This document shows positions 1 to 7,022 of a stretch of DNA of 64,000 bases, in pieces. Within the stretch, counting starts at the first letter, position 1, and the number at the start of each line of letters is the position of its first letter. The DNA lies in assembly GCA_938017825.1 (NCBI GenBank), contig CALIJE010000040.1, positions 1-64,000 of the forward strand, in the 5' to 3' direction. This DNA is from an uncultured Flavobacteriaceae bacterium (GTDB taxonomy: Bacteria > Bacteroidota > Bacteroidia > Flavobacteriales > Flavobacteriaceae). Under the pieces are notes generated by a model. It did no database searches and was not told where the DNA came from. It was given only the letters and a program-made list of their open reading frames with translations. A program made the translations under genes and the position numbers.

Positions 1-1
1 A

Positions 2-988
2 CAAAGACCTAAGCCGTTTGCTAGACAGTCACAGGATCTTACAGAAAACGATATTAGTCCGTTTGCAGAAAACAAGGATGAACTTTTGGAGATTTTTCGA
101 AATTCCGATCGGCGGCAATACGCGCCACCTGCCTTAACTTCCAATTTTTTGCTGCCCGGTTACGACGGTGCTGCGGAATGGGGCGGCACGGCTGCCGACC
201 CTCAAGAAGGTATCATTTATGTAAATTCAAATGAAATGGCTTGGGACCTTAAGATTAGTATAGAGGACAAAATTGCCGAAGATACACCAAGAGGAAAAGC
301 CATCTACCAAAAATTATGCGCAAGCTGCCATCAGGAGAATCGTCAGGGAGCAACTGCAAGCGGTTATCCTGCCCTTTTAGATTTGCAGCTACGGAAAGAC
401 AAGGATGAGGTTTCGCAAGTTATACGTAATGGTAAAGGAATGATGACAGGCTTCCCAGAAATCGAGGATGATGAACTGAATGCGTTGCTTCAATATTTAT
501 ACGAAGAGGAAGTTGAGCGCAAATGGGTTGAAAAAGAGGAGCCAAAGACAGCAAAGAGGAGTTATCGGCATTCGGGATATACCAAATTCCTGGACAGTAA
601 AGGTCTCCCGGGAATTTCCCCACCTTGGGGCACCATGCACGCTATAGATCTTAATACAGGCGATTATATTTGGTCTGTTCCTCTAGGAGATACGCCGCAA
701 CTTGGTGAGGGCGGCAAAGGAACGGGATGCGAAAATTACGGTGGTGCGGTGGTCACGGAAAACGGCCTTCTTTTTATTGCAGCCACTAAAGATGGATATT
801 TTAGGTGCTTCGATAAAACAACAGGGCGATTGCTTTGGGAATACAAGCTTCCGGCTGCAGCATTTGCTACCCCGGCCATGTATGAGGTTGAAGGCAAGCA
901 ATACATTGCTATTGCCTGTGGTGGAGAAAAACTGGGAACCCCCAAAGGAAATAAGATAATTGCTTTTGCCCTCGACGAGAAAAATTAA
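2..988 (+). CDS. PQQ-dependent dehydrogenase with cytochrome c domain, 3' part
   Basis: The reading frame is open from the first bases of the window, so this is the C-terminal 328 residues of a longer protein; the ORF-track start at 86 (a TTG) is internal. A CASCH haem-binding motif lies near base 320, followed by GKGMMTGFP, which can supply the axial Met, so a c-type cytochrome domain is present. It is followed by beta-propeller blades (DYIWSVPLGD, GGAVVTENGLLFIAATKDGYFRCFD, TGRLLWEYKLPA) typical of PQQ quinoproteins. Proteins of this family oxidise sugars or alcohols in the periplasm and pass electrons through the haem. The haem domain is embedded between propeller blades, as known for Bacteroidota glucose-dehydrogenase-like enzymes. 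Family assignment is firm; the substrate is not visible. Confidence 0.85.
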   Translation, partial: QRPKPFARQSQDLTENDISPFAENKDELLEIFRNSDRRQYAPPALTSNFLLPGYDGAAEWGGTAADPQEGIIYVNSNEMAWDLKISIEDKIAEDTPRGKAIYQKLCASCHQENRQGATASGYPALLDLQLRKDKDEVSQVIRNGKGMMTGFPEIEDDELNALLQYLYEEEVERKWVEKEEPKTAKRSYRHSGYTKFLDSKGLPGISPPWGTMHAIDLNTGDYIWSVPLGDTPQLGEGGKGTGCENYGGAVVTENGLLFIAATKDGYFRCFDKTTGRLLWEYKLPAAAFATPAMYEVEGKQYIAIACGGEKLGTPKGNKIIAFALDEKN

Positions 989-995
989 TGTCAAG

Positions 996-2195
996 ATGAA
1001 GAATTTCCTCTTCCTATTAGCTTTTGGTTTAATGCTTATTTGTAATGCACAAAAAGGATACGAAACAGGGGTGATAATAGATTCAATACCTGTTGGCAAT
1101 ACCTCGTCTGAAACTTTTGCGCTTTACTTGCCCACAACCTACAAAAGCAATCTATTGTCGTCAATTCTAATTGTTTTCTCTCCGTCCGGAAGAGGAAAAA
1201 ATGCGCTTGAAGTCTTTAAGCAGTCCGCAGAAGATCAAAATTATATTCTCGTTTGCTCCAATAACTCGCGCAATGGGGCTTACGATCGTAATTTTGCCAT
1301 AGCGGAACGTCTTTTTGGTCATATTTTTTCCAATTTCAACATAAAAGAGAAAGGCGTCTATTTGGCGGGGTTTTCTGGCGGATCTCGTTTCGTCTCTGCT
1401 ATTGCTTCAATGAGCGGTCAAATTGAAGGGGTTATTGCTTGTGGTGCTGGTTTCTCGCAATTGCCCTACCATATGCCTGCCGCCCAAAAGTTCGCCTACG
1501 CCGGAATATGTGGCGAGCACGATATGAATTATCGCGAAATGTTAGACGCAAAGACCTACCTAACGCAATTAGGGTTCCAGAATACACTTTTCTCATTTAA
1601 TGGCAATCATCGTTGGCCGCCCCAAGAACAGATTGCGCAGGCATTTAGTTGGCTAGAAATACAATCGGTAAAAAATGGGAATCTCAAAAAATCAAAATCA
1701 GAAATTCTCGAGAATTATAAAGAACAATACGCTATTTCAAAATCCATAAATGAAACTGAGCAACCATTAATTGCCTATGAGCGCTATGAACGTTTAGCTG
1801 AAAGCTATAAAAACTTCTTCGAGCTCGATAGTATTGTAGACACCATGCGCGCAATTCAGAAAAGCACTGCTTATTTGAACGAGCTTGCGGCAAGGGAAGA
1901 TGCCTTTAAGATTGAACGAGACCTGACGAAAACTTTTCTAACTCGGTTCAACAAAGACTATGAAAAGGCTGGAAACGCAAACATGAAATGGTGGGAAAAA
2001 GAATTTCAAAAATTAGATAAATTGGTAGCCAAAAAAGGAGGGTCGCAAATCGAAAAAATGCATTATCGCTTTCGATTCAACCTGTGGGTTATCATTTTTG
2101 AAAAACAAGACTTGCCCGACTTTGAACCCACGCCTGAACAAAAGGCATTTTGCCAGCAATTGTATGACCTTATTTATCCTGAACAGGCAAAATAA
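996..2195 (+). CDS. Secreted alpha/beta-hydrolase-like protein
   Basis: Start chosen at the ATG at 996 (MKNFLFLLAFGLMLICNAQ), which gives a clean signal peptide; the track start at 960 overlaps the preceding gene. The mature protein has 399 codons before the stop. An N-terminal hydrolase-like half carries FSPSGRG and a nucleophile-elbow-like GFSGG (about residue 125) and later GEHDMNYREM and NGNHRWPP, which could hold the Asp and His of a triad. The C-terminal half is helical and charged, and I do not recognise it. It starts 7 bp after the dehydrogenase stop, so it is probably co-transcribed. Periplasmic or outer-membrane-linked location is inferred. Substrate unknown. Confidence 0.7.
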   Translation: MKNFLFLLAFGLMLICNAQKGYETGVIIDSIPVGNTSSETFALYLPTTYKSNLLSSILIVFSPSGRGKNALEVFKQSAEDQNYILVCSNNSRNGAYDRNFAIAERLFGHIFSNFNIKEKGVYLAGFSGGSRFVSAIASMSGQIEGVIACGAGFSQLPYHMPAAQKFAYAGICGEHDMNYREMLDAKTYLTQLGFQNTLFSFNGNHRWPPQEQIAQAFSWLEIQSVKNGNLKKSKSEILENYKEQYAISKSINETEQPLIAYERYERLAESYKNFFELDSIVDTMRAIQKSTAYLNELAAREDAFKIERDLTKTFLTRFNKDYEKAGNANMKWWEKEFQKLDKLVAKKGGSQIEKMHYRFRFNLWVIIFEKQDLPDFEPTPEQKAFCQQLYDLIYPEQAK

Positions 2196-2210
2196 AATGT
2201 TAGTGTGCGC

Positions 2211-3410
2211 CTAATCTCGTTCAGCTAAGGTCTGTGTCAAATCAATTAGGCCTTTGCCCTCTTGTTTAAAAACTCGCTTGGTGCGCAGATATCGATTTAG
2301 ATTATACTCATCGTAGTTAGGAGATAACTTGTCTATACTGCTTACGCGCACCTTTCCAGAGGCGTGGATAAATTCCTTATTTCCAATCCACATTCCAACG
2401 TGTACTACTTTTTCCTTCGTGGAGTCTGTTGCTTTTCTTCCAAAAAACAACAAATCGCCCCGTTGCAAGACATCAAAATTTCGAGTGGAGTCTATTGCCA
2501 TTCCTGTGCGCACTTGCTGTGAAGCGTCTCGTGGAATAACCATGCCATTAAGAAAAAAAACAGTTTTTGTAAAGCCACTGCAGTCTACCCCTTTTGTTGA
2601 AGTGCCCCCCCAAAGGTATGGGACCCCCATTAAGGTCTTTCCGGTCGCTACCAAATTCTCGTTGGTGGGGCTTAGCGTTTCCAGCCAATCGCTGTATGGC
2701 CTTGCCTCGTTTTTTCGAACATAGGCATTTCGTCCGTCGGGAAAGCGGACCATAAAATTATCATCTGAATTACGCACCACGCTCAACAGTCCGCCTGCCG
2801 TAAGATCTGAAATGACCGCACCATCGAATTGGGAGTCCTGAAAAGCATGGCCGTAGGTCTTTAAATAAATGATCTTTTCATCGTCTCTCCAATTTTCCGC
2901 ACTCTGTTCGTCTACCAAAACAACTCCTCCTTCATCTACCCATGCAAGGTACTTATCTGGAGTTTGAACGTAAAACCAATTTTCCTTTTGTTTGTACACA
3001 TTCAATACCGTGCCCAAGGTAGCTTGCGTGGCCAGTTCTGAGGAATGACCTGGATTACTGCGAAGGTTGGCCACTGAAATATTAACTATCGCCCTCGTCA
3101 TTTTTCCTAACTTGTCCGACGGCAATACTTGAACGCTGTCGATATATGGAATACTATCAGCTTCCAATCGATTTTTTAAGGCGGCCATTGCCTCTGGTAG
3201 ATTGCTCTCTCCTTTAAGGATATACGAACCTTCATGCTTCTCAGCTTTTACATCGAATAAGGCCACTCTTTTGTCTGGCGCATATTCAGCTTTGATCTTT
3301 GAGAGCTGAACCTCGGCAACACTTAAAGCTTTGTTCGGGTCTTCCTTGCAGCCGAAACATATAAGCAAGCCAATTATAAATAAAACACTATGTCGTTTTG
3401 ATGTTTTCAT
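2211..3410 (-). CDS. NlpC/P60 family cell-wall peptidase, lipoprotein
   Basis: The 399-residue protein starts with a lipoprotein signal (LLICFGC, lipid on Cys), so it is probably membrane anchored. A central SH3-like segment (VNISVANLRSNPGHSSELATQATLG) precedes a C-terminal NlpC/P60 domain: GVPYLWGGTSTKGVDCSGF holds the catalytic Cys, HVGMWIG the His and FIHASGKVRVSS the third polar residue. The family cleaves gamma-D-Glu-diamino acid bonds in peptidoglycan stem peptides. It converges with the upstream hydrolase gene, only 15 bp apart. All catalytic positions look intact. Confidence 0.92.
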   Translation of the reverse strand: MKTSKRHSVLFIIGLLICFGCKEDPNKALSVAEVQLSKIKAEYAPDKRVALFDVKAEKHEGSYILKGESNLPEAMAALKNRLEADSIPYIDSVQVLPSDKLGKMTRAIVNISVANLRSNPGHSSELATQATLGTVLNVYKQKENWFYVQTPDKYLAWVDEGGVVLVDEQSAENWRDDEKIIYLKTYGHAFQDSQFDGAVISDLTAGGLLSVVRNSDDNFMVRFPDGRNAYVRKNEARPYSDWLETLSPTNENLVATGKTLMGVPYLWGGTSTKGVDCSGFTKTVFFLNGMVIPRDASQQVRTGMAIDSTRNFDVLQRGDLLFFGRKATDSTKEKVVHVGMWIGNKEFIHASGKVRVSSIDKLSPNYDEYNLNRYLRTKRVFKQEGKGLIDLTQTLAERD

Positions 3411-3507
3411 TGCTAATGGTTTTTACAAAAATAGCAATTATCTACTGCCAACGCCCTGCCCCTACTAGGTCTTGTATCCGTCTCTATTTTTATTACTTTC
3501 GCTTTGC

Positions 3508-4740
3508 ATGAATAAACTTGGAGTTATCGAGCTTTTCGCCGGGGTCGGCGGTTTCCGATTGGGGTTGGAAAAAACGAATGCTTTCGAGGTTATTTGGAGC
3601 AACCAATGGGAGCCCAGCACCAAAACCCAACATGCCTCTGCGGTATATGAGGCGCGGTTTGGTTCTATGAACCATAGTAATGAGGATATAGCAGAGGTTC
3701 CTACGGCCGCAATCCCAGATGCCGATGTCTTGGTTGGTGGGTTTCCTTGTCAGGATTACTCGGTCGCCACTACACTACAAAACTCAAAAGGTCTTTTAGG
3801 GAAAAAGGGGGTGTTGTGGTGGAGCATTCACAGAATTCTTTCGGAAAAAACAAATAAGCCCAAATATCTCATTCTTGAAAACGTTGATCGTTTGTTGAAG
3901 TCTCCTTCTACCCAACGAGGACGCGATTTCGCCATCATCTTAAAGAGCTTGGATGAGCTAGGCTATGCGGTGGAGTGGCGTGTAATCAATGCGGCGGACT
4001 ATGGAATGGCCCAACGCCGGAGAAGGGTTTTTATCATGGGTTACCACAAAAGCTCTCCGTTATATAGATCTCTAAATGGAACGGACAAAAAAGATTGGGT
4101 ACTTTCTTCCGGTGTATTTGCAAAGGCTCTTCCCCTAGTTGTTTCTTCGGGAAAAGCATCGCAGATCAATATTACCCAAGATTTAGTAGTGCTCTCCAAC
4201 AGCTTCAATAAAGAGGAGAAACTGTCCCCTTTCCAAAATTCAGGTGTTTTTTGTAACGGCAAAGCCGTCACTATAAAAACAATTCCCTCATATGAAGGTC
4301 CTAAAATGACGTTAGGAGACGTGCTCCAAAATGGGGCCGTCGCTGAAGAATTTTATATTTTAGAAAAAGACCAACACAAATGGAATTATTTAAAAGGCGC
4401 AAAGAAGGAGACCCGCAAGGCGAAAAACGGCTACGAATACACCTATAGTGAAGGCCGCATGGTCTTCCCAGATGCTTTGGACAACGCTTCAAGAACTATA
4501 ATTACGGGGGAAGGTGGGCCGAGCGCTTCGCGATTCAAACATGTAATTCAAAGTGCAACAGGACTTCGTAGGCTGACCCCTATAGAATTGGAGCGGCTAA
4601 ATATGTTCCCTGATAATCATACCCAACTTCAAGGAATAAGCAATACCAAGCGGGCCTTTTTTATGGGTAATGCGCTTGTGATCGGGGTGGTCGAAAAAAT
4701 TGCTGCTCAACTTATAAAACAGATCGAAAACATTAGTTGA
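3508..4740 (+). CDS. DNA (cytosine-5-)-methyltransferase
   Basis: Start placed at the ATG at 3508 (MNKLGVIELFAGVGGF), since motif I begins a few residues into m5C enzymes; the track start at 3472 adds an unsupported hydrophobic leader. Motifs in order: I (ELFAGVGGFRLGL), IV with the catalytic Cys (GGFPCQDYSV), VI (ENVDRLL), VIII (GMAQRRRRVFI), then a variable target-recognition region and IX/X (RRLTPIELERLNMFPD, FFMGNALVIGVVEKI). At 410 residues it is a full-length, probably active enzyme. No restriction endonuclease, Vsr or specificity gene is next to it, so it looks like an orphan methyltransferase. The target sequence cannot be read from the protein. Confidence 0.93.
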   Translation: MNKLGVIELFAGVGGFRLGLEKTNAFEVIWSNQWEPSTKTQHASAVYEARFGSMNHSNEDIAEVPTAAIPDADVLVGGFPCQDYSVATTLQNSKGLLGKKGVLWWSIHRILSEKTNKPKYLILENVDRLLKSPSTQRGRDFAIILKSLDELGYAVEWRVINAADYGMAQRRRRVFIMGYHKSSPLYRSLNGTDKKDWVLSSGVFAKALPLVVSSGKASQINITQDLVVLSNSFNKEEKLSPFQNSGVFCNGKAVTIKTIPSYEGPKMTLGDVLQNGAVAEEFYILEKDQHKWNYLKGAKKETRKAKNGYEYTYSEGRMVFPDALDNASRTIITGEGGPSASRFKHVIQSATGLRRLTPIELERLNMFPDNHTQLQGISNTKRAFFMGNALVIGVVEKIAAQLIKQIENIS

Positions 4741-5121
4741 TCATTTTGTTTCTTAGCTAACAGTGAACCTTTATCGATAAAGGAAAAATACATTTACAAA
4801 CTTGTCAAAAATCACAACAATACCTTCAAAATCATTAAACATTTAGTGCTACTAAGAACAAAATCATGCTTGTTTTATCCCGACATAACCGACTCGATAG
4901 TTGGTTGGTATCAGATTGGCATTGCAAATCTTGCGGTTAGGCAAGGGCTTAACCAGTTAATTTGGTTTTAAAATTATACGTGGTTTTTCCAAATAACAAA
5001 CCGTGTAGTATGTGTGTGCAATACCATCCAAAATTCGATGTCTACAAAATTGATGGTGTTATTTCTACTAAATTAGTATAAATTTCGATCAATAATTGAA
5101 TACGACCAGCGCCCCTAGAAT
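4741..5121. other. Intergenic region after the methyltransferase gene
   Basis: These 381 bp hold no plausible ORF and no RNA gene I recognise. The only clear structure is a perfect 16-bp palindrome at 4768-4783. A weak imperfect inverted repeat (ACCATC / GATGGT) lies near 5025-5060. Confidence 0.5.
4768..4783. repeat. 16-bp perfect palindrome CCTTTATCGATAAAGG
   Basis: A perfect dyad with no loop starts 28 bp after the methyltransferase stop. With no spacer it looks more like a protein-binding dyad than a terminator. No function is known. Confidence 0.5.
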
Positions 5122-5541
5122 ATGCAAATAGTAAGTAATCCTAAAGTACAAGAAACGATAGGTAGATATCCTAAAGCGGCACAAAAACGATTATCTCAAT
5201 TGCGAAAATTAATTTTAGAGGCTGCGTCTGAAATCGAGGGTCTTGATAAGATCGAAGAAACCTTGAAATGGGGAGAGCCAAGTTATCTGACTAAGCATGG
5301 AAGTACTGTGCGAATGGATTGGAAGGAGAAAAAGCCCGATCAGTTCGTGATCTATTTTAAATGCACGTCAAAGCTAGTCGAAACCTTTAGGGAAATTCAT
5401 AAGGATTCTTTTGTTTTCGAGGGAAATAGGGCCATTGTTTTTAAGATACAGCAAGAAATTCCGGAAAAAGCCTTGAAACAGTGTATCGCCATGGCGTTGA
5501 CTTATCATAAAGCAAAGCATTTACCCTTATTGGGTGCATAA
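5122..5541 (+). CDS. DUF1801 family protein
   Basis: This 139-residue soluble protein has the DUF1801 (YdhG-like) pattern: an N-terminal helical stretch with LRKLILEAASEIEGLDKIEETLKWGEPSYL, then RMDWKEKKPDQFVIYFKC and a hydrophobic C-terminal block ending near the stop. Members are small alpha/beta proteins of unknown function. No catalytic motif is evident. It converges with the acetyltransferase gene, with 5 bp between stops, and looks like a single-gene unit. Confidence 0.8.
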   Translation: MQIVSNPKVQETIGRYPKAAQKRLSQLRKLILEAASEIEGLDKIEETLKWGEPSYLTKHGSTVRMDWKEKKPDQFVIYFKCTSKLVETFREIHKDSFVFEGNRAIVFKIQQEIPEKALKQCIAMALTYHKAKHLPLLGA

Positions 5542-5546
5542 TAGTT

Positions 5547-5990
5547 TTACTCCTTAACCATTTTGATGTGAGGTATACCATCTTCTAGGTATTCAGTTCC
5601 GGTTTCCTGAAAACCTAAGGAATTGTAAAATCTCTTAAGATATGTTTGTGCGGATAAATGAATTGTGGTTTGCTTGAATTTTTGTTCAACAGCCAATATC
5701 GAAGCCTTCATAATATCTTTACCGAAGTCGTTTTGGCGTTCAGACATGATAACGGCAACTCTGCCTATGCTCGCTTGCGAAAAATAATGTCCCTTATCGA
5801 ATATCCGGGTATACGCTACAAGCTTATTCTTTTTATACCCTAAAACATGTAACGCTTTTTGGTCTTTTCCATCAAGATCTTGATACACACAGTCTTGTTC
5901 AACCACAAAAACTTCGGATCTAAGTTGAAGAATGTCGTAAAGTTCTTGGGTGGTAAGTTCAGCGAAATTTTTAACGATGATCTGTAACAT
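5547..5990 (-). CDS. elaA: GNAT family N-acetyltransferase, ElaA type
   Basis: This 147-residue protein matches the ElaA branch of the GNAT fold. LRSEVFVVEQDCVYQDLDGKD near residue 26 is the diagnostic ElaA signature; ASIGRVAVIMSERQNDFGKDIM is the acetyl-CoA binding region, and YLKRFYNSLGFQETGTEYLEDGIPHIKM closes the fold. The substrate is unknown in the family. It lies 4 bp downstream of rpiB on the same strand, so the two are probably co-transcribed. Confidence 0.88.
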   Translation of the reverse strand: MLQIIVKNFAELTTQELYDILQLRSEVFVVEQDCVYQDLDGKDQKALHVLGYKKNKLVAYTRIFDKGHYFSQASIGRVAVIMSERQNDFGKDIMKASILAVEQKFKQTTIHLSAQTYLKRFYNSLGFQETGTEYLEDGIPHIKMVKE

Positions 5991-5994
5991 TCAT

Positions 5995-6426
5995 TTATGA
6001 ACAAGGAATTTTTTCAACGCGCCGCTCATGGCGCCCACCTTCAAAGCTCGTGCTTAAAAAAACCTTTACCATTTCTAGGGCTTGAGGCAGCGAAATAAAA
6101 CGAGCAGGTAAACTTAGAATATTGGCATCATTATGTTCTCTACCCAGTGCAACGAGCTCTTTGCTCCAACAAAGGGCACAACGTACTTTCGAATGTTTGT
6201 TCGCTGTCATGGATGCCCCATTACCACTACCACAAATTATGATACCAAAGTTTACCTTTCCTTCGTCCACATCATTTGCCACAGGATGAACAAAATCTGG
6301 ATAATCAACACTATCGGTGCCATCGGTGCCATAGTTTGCCACTTCTATTTGCATTGACTTTAATAAACCTACAATCGCTAGCTTATATTCAGTACCGGCA
6401 TGGTCGTTGCCTATGGCTATTTTCAT
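5995..6426 (-). CDS. rpiB: Ribose 5-phosphate isomerase B
   Basis: The enzyme interconverts ribose 5-phosphate and ribulose 5-phosphate in the non-oxidative pentose phosphate pathway. The 143 residues begin with MKIAIGNDHAG, carry the GTDGTDSVDYPDF segment, and have IIICGSGNGASMTANKHSKVRCALCW, the phosphate-binding loop and active-site Cys region of the RpiB/LacAB family. Full length. It is the first gene of a two-gene minus-strand unit with the ElaA-like acetyltransferase. Confidence 0.95.
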   Translation of the reverse strand: MKIAIGNDHAGTEYKLAIVGLLKSMQIEVANYGTDGTDSVDYPDFVHPVANDVDEGKVNFGIIICGSGNGASMTANKHSKVRCALCWSKELVALGREHNDANILSLPARFISLPQALEMVKVFLSTSFEGGRHERRVEKIPCS

Positions 6427-6563
6427 CTTGGGTTTTCAATTGGTTAGTGGCACAAAAGTACGAATAGTTGTGTGTTTGCAACAAAAAAGCATCCGTTGAC
6501 AACATAAATTACGTATTTCCTAAGCAGACTTGTTAATTAGCTATTCATAAAATAGGTTTTTAC

Positions 6564-6955
6564 TGTTCATAAGCTCATCACAAAAAAGCATTTCAAAACT
6601 TTGTTTTTTAATCTAAATAGTGCTTTACGAAACCTATTCATATTTCACTAATTTATTTTTTACAATTTTACAGTAAGATATCAGCGCTTCTTGTAGAGTA
6701 ATGAACATATATTTTAATAAAAGTTATATGAATTTTATGTTCATATCTGTTATGAAGATACGTTTATAAGAACTATAACCATCTGATTTTTAAAAACCTT
6801 CCTTTTGTAAAAAATGTCAACAAAATCTTTTTGTTGTTCATAGCAACTAAAGTCATGTTTTTTTATATCCATTATCAACACACAATCATAAACAACATTT
6901 TTGATTTAATTTATTTAAAAAATAAAATGATTATATAATATATGTTCATAACATA
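6564..6955. repeat. Cluster of five TGTTCATA octamers
   Basis: TGTTCATA or its longer form TATGTTCATA occurs at 6564-6571, 6736-6745, 6835-6842 and 6941-6950. The inverse ATGAACATA is at 6701-6709. The last copy is part of an inverted repeat TATGTT-CAT-AACATA (6941-6955). A related TTATCAACA is at 6872-6880. Read on the other strand the copies are NTATGAACA, loosely like a DnaA box (TTATNCACA) but with A in place of the conserved C. Confidence 0.6.
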
Positions 6956-6995
6956 AACCATAACGAAACTAAATACCGCCTCAAATTATAATTCG

Positions 6996-7003
6996 TAATT
7001 TTG
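6996..7003 (+). promoter_or_regulatory. Candidate -7 box for rnr
   Basis: TAATTTTG matches the Bacteroidota -7 consensus TAnnTTTG and lies 19 bp before the rnr start codon. No TTG is seen at the usual -33 distance, so this is a partial match. Confidence 0.45.
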
Positions 7004-7022
7004 GGCAACTAATGAAGATTTA

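Larger units (their letters stand above)
6427..7022. other. AT-rich intergenic region before rnr
   Basis: This 596-bp divergent gap between rpiB and rnr contains no ORF. Hand counts of 60-base lines from about 6541 to 6960 give roughly 12-27% G+C, far below the flanking genes. It holds five copies of TGTTCATA (one inverted), listed separately, and a TAATTTTG -7-like box just before rnr. Confidence 0.7.

Noticed and set aside
683-1099. 138-residue antisense ORF across the dehydrogenase and hydrolase junction
   Set aside because: It overlaps two well-supported genes and shows no domain or signal features.
4813-4819. CACAACA in the gap after the methyltransferase gene, resembling the paired-box element
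   Set aside because: No partner box lies 21 bp away on either side, and GAATTT is absent.
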